A stretch of DNA of 64,000 nucleotides, from NCBI GenBank assembly GCA_963730555.1, contig CAVSSS010000017.1:83898-147897 (forward strand), given 5' to 3'. The notes under the pieces are model-generated. The model was not told where the DNA came from. It was given only the letters and a program-made list of their open reading frames with translations, and ran no database searches. Source of the DNA: Roseiarcus sp963730555 (lineage in GTDB: Bacteria; Pseudomonadota; Alphaproteobacteria; Rhizobiales; Beijerinckiaceae). Shown one piece after another: positions 1 through 8,552 of the stretch; the first letter of the stretch is position 1, and the number at the start of each line of letters is the position of its first letter. The translations under genes were made by a program, and so were the position numbers.

Positions 1-851
1 CACACCCGATCGCGCCGTAGTGAACGTCGAATTCTCCGATGGCGATCGGAATGCCTGCGGGGAGTCTGGAGCTTCGTCGCCCAGTCGGAGCAAAGCGAGC
101 CGGCGGGCTCGCTCGCGTCGTAAGCTTTTTCGTAGAGCCGGTCTCGAAGTTCGGCGAGACGCGGATCGAGCGCCGCCAGGAATTCTTTGTCCGGCAGGCC
201 GCCCCAGTCGTCGGAATAGAGCGCCTTGTGACCAGCGGCGCAGACTCCACGTTTGACCGTTCGCGGATCGGCGACGCCGGCGAGCACGGAGGGAATCCAA
301 TCGGCGAGTTCAACCCAGGAGTAGGCCGCGCCGAACGTCTGCGGAGCGACATTCAGGCAATGCCAGAGCTTGGACCAGAACCATTCCGAGGAGTAGACCC
401 CGCCGCACTTGGCAATGTATTGCGGCCGGAGCTCGGCTGAGAGCTCGGTGATCCTGGCCGCCTCGCGCCAAGAGGTGTGATCCTTCCACAGCCAGCACTG
501 TGCATTGAGGTCGGCCTTCCACTTGGCGCTCAGCGCGAGCGGCTGGTTCTTGTCGTCGACCGGAATTGGGCTGGACCCGGTCGAGTCGACGCCGATGCCG
601 ACCACTTTCGAGCGGTCGAAATCCGCTTTGCGCTCTGCCTCGGCGAGCGCCCCCTGGACGCTCTCCTTGAGGCCGACAAGATAGTCGCCCGGATGCTGGC
701 GCGCCAACAGGCCGTCTTTCGGATCAAGCAGAACGCCTTGCGCGCCCGAAGGGTAATCGACCACCCGACTGCCGTATTCCGCTCCGTCCGAACAGCGGAC
801 GACAAGGGCGCGGACCGAGTTGGTTCCGAAATCGACGCCTAGGCTAAACAT
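1..851 (-). pseudogene. araB: ribulokinase (AraB-like, FGGY kinase), 3' end outside window, one frameshift
   Basis: This would phosphorylate ribulose (or a related ketopentose) with ATP in the cytoplasm. The N-terminus begins MFSLGVDFGTNSVRALVV, the FGGY-kinase phosphate-1 loop in its AraB form. Further on are GIGVDSTGSSPIPVD (about residues 87-101), LWKDHTSWREA and VKRGVCAAGHKALY, all typical of ribulokinase. The frame is open from the ATG at 849-851 to about position 70. There the conserved PAGIPIAIGEFDVHYGAIG block continues only in another frame, about one base extra near 66-70. The C-terminal half lies beyond the window. The neighbour at 981-1180 is a scrap of a sugar ABC transporter, so this looks like the remains of a pentose uptake operon. 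The family assignment is firm; whether the frameshift is real is not known. Confidence 0.75.
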
Positions 852-980
852 GAGCGCTTACGTGCTCCAGTCTCCAAATGGACGCGCGGCGATGCGATCA
901 GGCGTCCGCCTTCGCGGCAAGGCCATCGCCCACCGCTTAGCACGGAGCGTCCGCGATCCCGCTTCGTCGACGCCCCGTTT

Positions 981-1180
981 TCAAGCGCGTAGCGCCTCGA
1001 AGCGCTGCGGGATCGATACGGACCGCTGAGCCGTTTTCTGGAATTCGATGCGTTCTGGCGCCGTCATGTCGTTTGGCGATATCTCGGAAAGCACCCGCCC
1101 GCGGTCGAGCACGACCAAAGCGATCCGCCAGCTCATGCACACTGCGCCAAGTTGTGCTCGATATCGAGCTGGCGCGTCCC
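981..1180 (-). pseudogene. C-terminal remnant of a sugar ABC-transporter ATPase
   Basis: Three short stretches in different minus-strand frames join into the C-terminal signature of a ribose-type import ATPase: IEHNLAQC, then VHELADRF, then LVVLDRGRVLSEISPNDMT. The last matches the usual VADRIVVLDRGRVV and DMT segments. At least two frameshifts separate them within 100 bases, and no Walker A, signature or Walker B motif is nearby. It is a degraded gene end lying just upstream of the ribulokinase in the same direction. Together they suggest a lost sugar-uptake operon. The identity of the sugar cannot be told. Confidence 0.55.
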
Positions 1181-1207
1181 AACTGTCAGCATCTTCACGT
1201 TTCCATC

Positions 1208-1225
1208 CCGAAAAGCGTTTCGGGT
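1208..1225. repeat. short perfect inverted repeat in the 1181-1416 intergenic stretch
   Basis: CCCGAAA and TTTCGGG form a perfect 7-bp stem with a 4-base AGCG loop. No T-run follows on either strand, so it is not an obvious terminator. The rest of 1181-1416 shows no gene that I can support. Confidence 0.4.
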
Positions 1226-1416
1226 CGGCGTAGCCAACCCGGATTGCCTTTTGCCTCAAAATAACCCGCATGTGAAGCAGCGGCTGGGTGGTTCGGCGCC
1301 TGGATCTTGCGCATCGACAGCTACGTGTCGAAGAGCCGATGTTCTCACCCAGTGGACCGAGGAGTCCCAGATCGCAATGGGTTGAGGCCCAAAAGTGTCA
1401 GCGCCGCCAGACCCGA

Positions 1417-2629
1417 TTACAAGAACCGGCCAATCCCTCTTATCCAGTCGGCGGGGGTCACGCCCCGCTGTTGCCAATTGATTGACATCAGCGATGCGGC
1501 CATCGCGAAATAGAGATTGGCGTAAAGGGTGCGGGCCACCCTCGCGACGATTGGGGGAGGAGCGAAACGCTCGGTTCCCGACCAGCCCCTTGCCCATTGC
1601 CCGAGATAAAATTCGACCACGACGGCCACGCCCAGGAGGAACCCCATGAGCCAATATTGCCACCCAAGGCTCGCGCCGCTATGCCACACGCCGAAAAGAA
1701 TAAAGACCGTCATCGTCGCGACCGCGGACGACTGATAGCGGGTCAGCCACGTTGCGCGCCGCATCAGAAAAGCCGCCAGCGGGAAGAAAGACTATATCCC
1801 TCATCCATTCCGACAGGGTCATGTGCCAGCGCGTGTACATTTCGGTGATGCTTTGAGAAAAGTACGGCCGGTTGAAATTCTCCTTTACCGCAATGCCCAT
1901 GAGACCGGCGACGCCGATCGAAACATCATTCAGACCTGAGAAATTGGCGTACATGTAAATATAAAAGCCAATTATTGCTATAAATACCTCGTATATATGA
2001 TGCGTTCTATAATCAACAATGAATGCATCTGGGCTAAGTTGTAAGAATACTCCAGAAATAACCACAACCTTTGCCGCTCCTTTGAGGATTCTCAGCAAGG
2101 CAGTTGGTTGCTTCCTCCTTTCTTATACGCTGATCCAGCGTTAAACGAGTTATCAAAATAGCTATAGGGAGAGATTGGCCCAATCAGGAATGTTGGCACA
2201 AAGAAACAATGTGCCATGTAGTCCGGGAATGACATCATATTGATTTTGCGCTTACTGAGCTCCCACTCTACATGGGCGCAACGAAACAACATATAGGAGA
2301 GCCCAACGAAGAACAGGAGACCGGTTGTCTTGGCAAAAACTAGCCATGCGATCGGGGGCACAAAACCGAGCAGGAACAGATGGCGGGATCTCGTTTGCGC
2401 GACGCGGAGCAATATCCAGAATACCGACAAGAAGAGAACGTACAACAACATCGACCGTGCGCCGGATTGTGTTCCCGTAAAGAATATTAGCCACACTGCG
2501 GCAATGTTGACGAAAGCGAAGATAACGCTGCGCGGTCGCGCCGACTGGCATTAGGCGCGCGACTGCGGTCGCAATTCCAAAATAACAGAGCGCGACAAGC
2601 GCGGTGGCTGAAAAAATCAGATCTGACAT
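1417..2629 (-). pseudogene. MBOAT-family O-acyltransferase (DltB/AlgI-like), broken by three frameshifts
   Basis: Membrane-bound O-acyltransferases take an acyl group from a cytoplasmic thioester and pass it across the membrane. The reading starts at the ATG 2627-2629 (MSDLIFSATALVALCYFG) and continues through four segments in alternating frames. Shifts occur near 2525, 2103 and 1768-1771; the last is an extra base in an A4 run. Family marks are GLSYMLFRC, NFNRPYFSQSITEMYTRWHM, LSEWMRDIVFLP and VFILFGVWHSG with the conserved His. The combined length, about 400 residues, and the many hydrophobic segments fit the family. It starts one base after the stop of the microprotein at 2631-2744, so the two are probably translationally coupled. 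The C-terminus ends GIGRFL without a Tyr-containing shuttle motif. Confidence 0.75.
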
Positions 2630-2630
2630 G

Positions 2631-2744
2631 TTAAAATTGCGCGTACAGGACGCCAGCGTCCATATTGAGCGGAGAAATGCTGGCAAACAGCCCAACTGAC
2701 AAAAACGCCAAAGGCAGAACAAAATTAAGAGGAAAAGAACGCAT
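2631..2744 (-). CDS. 37-residue membrane microprotein with DltX-like C-terminus
   Basis: This small ORF fills the gap between the SGNH gene and the MBOAT gene. Its ATG (2742-2744) lies three bases after the SGNH stop, and its TAA (2631-2633) is one base before the MBOAT ATG. It reads MRSFPLNFVLPLAFLSVGLF, followed by a short tail ending in VLYAQF. Residues 4-23 can form one membrane segment. The position (between a DltD-like and a DltB-like gene), the size and the terminal hydrophobic-hydrophobic-Tyr-x-x-Phe pattern all resemble DltX. In the Dlt system, DltX carries the acyl group on that Tyr between the MBOAT and the SGNH transferase. The ORF is intact although both neighbours are frameshifted. 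The functional reading is inference; a chance ORF cannot be excluded. Confidence 0.6.
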   Translation of the reverse strand: MRSFPLNFVLPLAFLSVGLFASISPLNMDAGVLYAQF

Positions 2745-2747
2745 TTG

Positions 2748-3844
2748 TCAGCCTTTGCTTTTCTGAAGCAACGTCTGGAGTGCCGGACCAAAAACCTCCG
2801 CGCTTCGACGGGCGCCGTTCGAATTAAAATGTAGATGATCGTAGTAATTTTCTTTTATACGATCGGCTGAGATGTCACCAAACATCATTTCGGAGGATGC
2901 GGCGATGATAGGAACTCCGAGCGCAAGCACTTGACTCGATATTTCAATCGGCCCCGCGCTGTCGCCATTGGCATCAGCATAAAAGCAAGGACCGCGCCAT
3001 TTTTCTCGCATAACGCTTTGATTGCGGGAAGATAAGCGGATTCGATCGGGGTAAGAGGCCTGTCAGTCATGACCACTCCGGGTGGAAGCGAGCGCGCCTG
3101 GACTAATAATTGTGGCTGGATGGGGGTTGTCCGGAGAATCATACTGGGCAAAGGCCGCTCGAGGAGACGTTTTGGTCTTCTTGGTACCCCTCATCGGGTA
3201 TGCAACTTCCTCGTGTCCGCTTCAAAGTCAGGAAAATCCTCCATCGTTCGGTATCCCGTTCGCGTTAGTGATCCGGGGCGGACGATGGAAGCCAGAGCGA
3301 GCCGCGGTCCTATCATCGCCATCTCCGCATAATCGGTGACGGCGAGACCGGGGGTTTTGATATCCAGCCCTGGATCGGGCTGTCCGAGAGTGCGAATGTA
3401 TTTTTCGCCCGGATGGTTATCGATTTGAGGAATATCGGGATAGTTTATGACGACCAACCGCGCGTGGCGGTGAATAAAGAAGTCCTTCAGAAAGGTATAA
3501 CTCAAATCGTAGCCATTAAATCTGGCGGCGATTGTTTCGGACTTCAGGGGCCCGTCCGGAGCATTCACGTGTTCGCGAAGGGCTGTATGGTTGATCGCCA
3601 TCAGCATTCTCGAATTGCCGAGGACGAGAATATCGAGCGGTCCCGTCTCCTTGAGGACCTGGTTCGTATGCCAGTCCGATGGGCCAACGCGCTTGGACAT
3701 CACGAGATATCGCGTTTCGGGGCTTACGATGAGCGCGGTCAAAATTGGTGACAGCAAAATCCCAGCCAATGCCGCGATCCAGACGGCAAGATGCCCCGTC
3801 CCCGAAAAGGCTGGCTGCATGGGCGGCGGCGGTCGAAATTTCAT
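2748..3844 (-). pseudogene. membrane-anchored SGNH-fold acyltransferase/esterase (DltD/AlgX-like), frameshifted
   Basis: The N-terminal 217 residues (from the ATG at 3842-3844) hold one membrane segment (about 17-40) and then DILVLGNSRM, the SGNH block I with its candidate nucleophile Ser. The C-terminal part, in a different frame, has NYYDHLHFNSNG, the block V Asp-x-x-His. The fold would face the periplasm and move or remove acyl groups. Between these ends the conserved reading changes frame near 3195, 3075 and 2970, and a stop at 3191-3193 interrupts the first frame. Rebuilt length is about 365 residues, near DltD size. It leads the minus-strand operon with the microprotein and the MBOAT. 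Family placement by motif is good; the exact relationship to DltD or AlgJ/X is not resolved. Confidence 0.65.
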
Positions 3845-4101
3845 TTCCTACACTCCAAAGCCCTGTCACTCAATGGTCATGACTTCACATAAGCCCACCA
3901 ATATCTGGCAAATCTTAGCGTAGCTGAAGAGCCCAACGGGTTGTATGTCGAAGATTTTGGTTGCGTTGTCCAATCTAATGTTGCTTGTTATTAAGGCCAC
4001 AGAGCGACAACGGCAAGGCCAACTTGCGAGCGCGGCGCCGAGTTCCCGCGGATGAACGGAGACGCCAACGTTAATCAACAGCAAATCCTGGGTTCGAGCG
4101 A
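3845..4101. promoter_or_regulatory. shared divergent promoter region of the acyl-transfer cassette
   Basis: The 257 bases separate the start of the SGNH gene (minus) from the start of the acyl-AMP ligase gene (plus). They are less GC-rich than the flanks. No clear operator or box was recognised. The divergent layout implies that both halves of the cassette are transcribed from here. Confidence 0.35.
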
Positions 4102-5840
4102 ATGAATGAGCATTATTTAACCATGCGGGATTTGCTGAACGATAGAGTTCGGCGACACAAAAATGATCTCTGCTACACATTTCTTGTTGGATTCGAAGTT
4201 CGGACCCAGCTGGGATTATTCGGATCTTCACCGTGAGGTCGCCAAAGTTTGCGCGCATCTGCGGAAAATCGGATCGATTGGCAAGCGAGCCTTGCTGGTT
4301 TATCCGCAAGGTCCCGACTTTATGGCGGCCTTTTTGGCCTGCCTATCTCAGAACGTGGTGGCGGTCCCCGTGCCCGCGCCCGAGACCTGGAATCTTCTTC
4401 GCACCATGCCACGACTGAGGGCGGTCGTCCGAGGACGCTGACGCCGCCTTTGTCCTGACGACCCGGAAGATTTTCAATTTGGCCTCGGCCAGCGGCAGCA
4501 GGCTTTGGGATTTCGAGGGCACGCCATGGATCGTGACCGATGAACTCGAGGAGGGCGACAGCGACTTGGGCGATGACCCGATCGACGCCGCCGCGCCTGC
4601 GTATTTTCAGTATACATCAGGATCCACCAGCACCCCGTCAGGCGTGGTGATCTCTCATCAAAGCTTGATACATCATCTCGGCGCCCTGCATAAGTCCTGT
4701 GGGTACGGTGACGGCGTGACCGTGACATGGATGCCGCATTTTCACGACTACGGCCTAGTGCAGGGCTTATTGCAGCCGCTGTTCAGTGGCGATCCTTGTT
4801 ATTTCATGTCGCCGCTGTCGTTCCTCAAACGGCCCGCACACTGGCTTGGCGCGATCACCAAATATGGAGGCACGCATTCTCAGGCCCCAAATTTCGCCTA
4901 TGAGCATTGCATTCGTCGAATAAGCCCCGAGGAGCGGGCCGGTTTGAACCTTGCGACCTGGAAAGCTGCTGGAAATGCGGCAGAGCCGATCAATCCCGAC
5001 GTGTTGGAAAAGTTTATCGAGACCTTTGAGCCATGCGGTTTTCGAAGGGCCGCCTCCGCGCCTGCCTATGGGCTTGCCGAAGCAACATTACTGGTCTCGT
5101 CCACACGACTCAATTCCGGCCCGCGCGTTCTCGAGCTGGACGCGGACGCCGTCTTCAATGGACGCGTGGTTCCTGTCGAGAAAGGCCGCGCGGGCCGCAA
5201 AATTGTCAGTTGCGGCGAATTGGTGGGCGACACAAAAGTCGCCATCGTCAATCCGGAGAATCTGACCAAGCGCCGCGCTGACGAAATCGGAGAGATTTGG
5301 GTGTCGGACCCTGGGGTTGCCTCAGGATATTGGAATCAGCCGATCAAGTCTCAGGAGATATTTAATGCATACTTGAAAGATACCGGAGAAGGGCCTTGGC
5401 TCCGAACAGGGGATCTGGGTTTTTTGCAGAATGGTGAGCTTTTTATCTCGGGCCGGCTCAAGGACATGATCATCATCCGCGGCGCGAACTTTGCTCCCCA
5501 GGACATCGAGTGGATTTCGCAAAAGTGCCATCCCGCGGTTGAGAGCGGAGAAAGCGCCGCTTTTCCACTTACGATCGACGGAGAAGAGCGCCTCGGCATC
5601 GTCCAAGAACTGAACCGAAAAGACCATCCCTCGACTGTCGACTTCGAGGACGTCACCGCCAAGATTCGTGAGCAGATTTCTTTGGAGTTCGATGTTCGCG
5701 CACACGCTGTAGCATTGGTCAGGCGAGGGACAATTCCAAAGACATCAAGCGGGAAAATACAGCGCCGGGCGTGCCGCGCCGCGCTGTTGGACGGGAGTCT
5801 TGAGACAATATTCGTGCTGAACGACGGCCCGCTCTCCTAA
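4102..5840 (+). pseudogene. fatty acyl-AMP ligase (FAAL), two apparent frameshifts
   Basis: FAALs activate a free fatty acid as acyl-AMP and load it on a carrier protein. The best N-terminus begins at the ATG 4102 (or 4123) and reads MRDLLNDRVRRHKNDLCYTFLV. It then changes frame near 4190 to GPSWDYSDLHREVAKVC, and again near 4428, where an extra C separates RLRAVV from EDADAAFVLTT. The long last frame holds AYFQYTSGSTSTPSGVV (P-loop), MPHFHDYGLVQGLLQPL, AYGLAEATLLVS, LRTGDLGFL, GRLKDMIIIRGANFAPQDIE and SGKIQRRACR. The last motif has the adenylation-domain Lys. Total length of about 580 residues fits FAAL. It is followed 17 bases later by the dehydrogenase gene and then the ACP, the natural acceptor. 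Substrate chain length is unknown. Confidence 0.8.
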
Positions 5841-5857
5841 CTTATGGAAATTTGATC

Positions 5858-7612
5858 ATGAACTTGCTTGCTACGACCATTCCGAAGACTGGGCTGACCG
5901 AAGCATTGGAGTCCCAGTTGGGTGATCCCAAAAACCCTGAGAACCCGTTGTCATTCGCTTATTCCCAGAAGATTGACGAGACTGAACAGTTTCCCGAAGA
6001 GGCGATTCGCTGGCTGTACGACCACGAACTCGCACGACACTACGTCCCAGAGGAACTCGGAGGGTCGTTTCGCTCGTTCTCCGAACTGGCAGACGTAATT
6101 CGCGTGCTCTCGCGTCGCGACGTGTCGAGCGCCGTCGCATTCTCCACATTGTTTTGGTCGTTTTTGGCCTGGGTTGGCGGCACGGACGAGCAAAAGCGAT
6201 GGCTTGCCAAATATATCATGGAGCGGCAGGGCGCGATGTGCCTTGCCTACTCAGAGAAGGAGCACGGCGCAGATTTGGCGGCGAGCGACACCGTGGCGCG
6301 ACGGACCGCGGACGGATTCGAGATCACGGGTGAGAAATGGCCCATCAACCGCGCGACCGTCGGTGGGCTCTGTTTTGTGTTGGCGACCACTAACCCATCT
6401 GCCGGCGCTAGCGGTCTGTCGCTATTCATGTTGGACAAAGGAGAACTGGACCCCAAGCGCTATTCTAATTTACCAAAGATCCTCACTCACGGCATGCGCG
6501 GTTCGGACATCAGCGGAATCAAGTTTGAAAACTGCCCGGTTCCGGCACGAAGTTTGCTCGGTGGAGAAGGAGGCGGGCTTCAGCTTGCGTTGAGGGGGTT
6601 CCAAATCACGCGAGCGCTTTGTGCGGCTATCTCGCTCGGAGCCGGGGACACTGCATTGCGGACCACATTAAGCTTTGCGCTGAATCGCAGACTTTACGGC
6701 GGGCTTGTGATCCATCTTCCTCACGCGGCAGCGGTGCTCTCCGACGCCTTTCTCGATCTCCTCATTTGTGACTGTGTGACAATCTCTGGACTGAGATCGT
6801 TTCATGTGGTGCCAGAACAATCGAGCCTTTGGGCGTCGATTGTCAAATACTTCGTTCCAACAACAATCGAAACAATGATCCAAAGCCTCTCGGTTGTGCT
6901 TGGGGCTCGCTATTACATGCGCGAAGAGCACGAATGGGGAACGTTTCAGCGGATTGTGCGCGACGCTGCCGTCGTCAGTCTGTTCGACGGAAGCACGGTC
7001 GTGAATTTGCACGCTTTGATGCTACAGTTTAGGCATCTCACGCGACGTCGCGCCGCGCGCGGTGACCAGGGTCCTAGGCTTCGCCAAATCTTCGATGTGA
7101 ACCGTCCCGTCCCGCCTTGGAACGGGCAAAGACTGAGTTTAGTGAGCCCTCAGGCGAACGACGCTCTCGAGGGCGTTGAGCACAGCCTCGAGCAACTGAA
7201 GGCTGAGGGGGCCGCAAATCGTGCTGACCGGGCCCCGATCGATCAGATCTTGGCCCTTGGAGAGACGCTCAAACGCGAGATCGAAGCGCACAACGCTCAC
7301 TTTGTTGAATCTGAATTCGAACATGGCCATCAGCAATCCGCCGCGATGTTCAGAGCCGCGCAGAGATATTGCGCGCTTCACGCGGCCGCAGCGTGCCTTC
7401 ATAGCTGGGTCTGGAATCGAACCGATAACTCTTCGTTCTTTGCGAAGGGCAAGTGGCTTGTCCCAGCGCTTGCCAGAATTTTTGACAAACATCTCGATAT
7501 TCACCACGATGATGTCATCGACGCGTCTCGGCCGGAGCTTCTGCAAGAGCTGCAGCGGCTCTATCGGGACAATCGCATGTTTTCAATTAGCGAGGCTGTC
7601 CTAGCAGACTGA
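5858..7612 (+). CDS. acyl-CoA dehydrogenase-like flavoprotein acting in an acyl-ACP cassette
   Basis: The first 390 residues follow the acyl-CoA dehydrogenase fold: MCLAYSEKEHGADLAASDT (the flavin/substrate loop), GEKWPINRAT, HGMRGSDISGIKFENCPVP and a C-terminal helical domain. Where medium-chain enzymes have the catalytic Glu in YEGT, this protein has FDGST, so the base would be Asp, or catalysis differs. About 190 further residues follow the usual end. They are rich in His and Glu (HHDDVIDA), and I do not recognise them as a domain. A TTG at 5852 is in frame, but the ATG at 5858 has GGAA nine bases upstream and is preferred. Lying between the acyl-AMP ligase and the ACP, it probably puts a double bond into the ACP-bound chain. 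Confidence 0.8.
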   Translation: MNLLATTIPKTGLTEALESQLGDPKNPENPLSFAYSQKIDETEQFPEEAIRWLYDHELARHYVPEELGGSFRSFSELADVIRVLSRRDVSSAVAFSTLFWSFLAWVGGTDEQKRWLAKYIMERQGAMCLAYSEKEHGADLAASDTVARRTADGFEITGEKWPINRATVGGLCFVLATTNPSAGASGLSLFMLDKGELDPKRYSNLPKILTHGMRGSDISGIKFENCPVPARSLLGGEGGGLQLALRGFQITRALCAAISLGAGDTALRTTLSFALNRRLYGGLVIHLPHAAAVLSDAFLDLLICDCVTISGLRSFHVVPEQSSLWASIVKYFVPTTIETMIQSLSVVLGARYYMREEHEWGTFQRIVRDAAVVSLFDGSTVVNLHALMLQFRHLTRRRAARGDQGPRLRQIFDVNRPVPPWNGQRLSLVSPQANDALEGVEHSLEQLKAEGAANRADRAPIDQILALGETLKREIEAHNAHFVESEFEHGHQQSAAMFRAAQRYCALHAAAACLHSWVWNRTDNSSFFAKGKWLVPALARIFDKHLDIHHDDVIDASRPELLQELQRLYRDNRMFSISEAVLAD

Positions 7613-7662
7613 GACGGCGGTCGCGACGTTGGAGGCCGAACCTGGAACCGGGGGTGAACATT

Positions 7663-7923
7663 ATGTCGAACGCTAAAAATCTGGATGAGATGCGAGCGTG
7701 GCTGACTGAGCGTATATCGGCCGCGCTTAAGGTGAAGAGTGGGATGGATCCCGACGCGCCATTTTCAAAGTACGGATTGCAGTCCATCGATGCCGTCATT
7801 TTGGCGATGGAAATTGAGGAACAGGTCGGCGTGGAGCTGCCTCCGACTCTGTTGTGGGAATACAACACAGTGAATGAATGCGCCTCGTATTTGGTGAACA
7901 TCGGATCGGAGATGGCGGCCTGA
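7663..7923 (+). CDS. acyl carrier protein
   Basis: An 86-residue carrier protein. The phosphopantetheine attachment site is YGLQSIDAV with Ser41. The flanking segments LTERISAALKV and MEIEEQVGVELPPTLLWEY form the usual four-helix ACP pattern. An in-frame GTG at 7654 is an alternative start, but the ATG at 7663 is preceded by a GGGGTG Shine-Dalgarno stretch. It is the last gene of the plus-strand operon and would carry the chain made by the ligase and dehydrogenase upstream. By analogy with DltC it would then feed the MBOAT encoded on the other strand. It is unlikely to be the housekeeping ACP of fatty acid synthesis, given its context and its GLQS rather than GADS motif. Confidence 0.85.
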   Translation: MSNAKNLDEMRAWLTERISAALKVKSGMDPDAPFSKYGLQSIDAVILAMEIEEQVGVELPPTLLWEYNTVNECASYLVNIGSEMAA

Positions 7924-8262
7924 CTTTGGGCTGAATGCATACGGCCGTGCGGTGGGTTTGGCGAAGGCCGCGATATCTCGGCCTGCGCCGACTATCCGAT
8001 CCGCTGAGCTAAGGTCCCAGGAAGCCAAAGCGCCGCTCGCCAACGGACGCTTATGACGACAGCTTGCGGCGGCGCGACCTGTCCAACGAATTGTAGAGAG
8101 GGGGCCACGCTTCCGTCCAGGGCAATATCGACCAAGTGATGAGCACAAGAACCGGTTGCATCCGAGAAGGTAGGCTGACGGTTACCGTTCGAGTCTCCGG
8201 TTAATCGTCTTCAGGGCAAATGACTGCTGCCGAGGGCGAGGTCGCGGTGGGAGGACTAGGGG
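7924..8262. other. gene-free stretch before the terminator
   Basis: No coding region could be supported on either strand. The stretch continues the transcript of the ACP operon up to the terminator at 8263. Confidence 0.4.
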
Positions 8263-8287
8263 ACCCGCCATAATGGCGGTTTTTTTG
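8263..8287 (+). terminator. rho-independent terminator
   Basis: CCGCCA (8265-8270) and TGGCGG (8274-8279) pair perfectly around a TAA loop, and seven T residues follow directly. This is a strong intrinsic terminator for plus-strand transcription. It probably ends the ligase-dehydrogenase-ACP operon about 340 bases after the ACP stop, or a short unrecognised transcript in between. Confidence 0.8.
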
Positions 8288-8552
8288 TTGTCCGGACGAT
8301 TGCCCTCGGCCCCCCGGCCAGGAATGACCAGCAGCCGCGACTTGGGAGGAGCGCCAACAGCCGGGCCTTATCGTTTAGGAACCGGGACCGCACCCGACAT
8401 CAAAGCGATCCGTTGGGATTTCTTGGCTCGTGGCTCTACTAGACCGCCCCTCCGGCGGCTCACGACGCCTCATTGGTCGCCGCGCCCTATTGTCTGTGGG
8501 CCAAACGCGCGCCCGGCTCGATGCAGGTATGGGTGGCGAGCTTGATAGCTTA
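8288..8552. other. stretch left of the IS630 element without recognisable gene
   Basis: No gene is supported here. Together with 9717-9863 it is the DNA into which the IS630 element inserted; joining the two sides gave no gene I could recognise. Confidence 0.35.

Noticed and set aside
3866..4309. 147-codon minus-strand frame between the SGNH and ligase genes
   Set aside because: No motif, overlaps the conserved N-terminus of the ligase; treated as chance.
8180..8215. TTCGAGTC stretch resembling a tRNA T-arm
   Set aside because: The flanking bases do not pair as a T-stem and no acceptor or anticodon arm is present.
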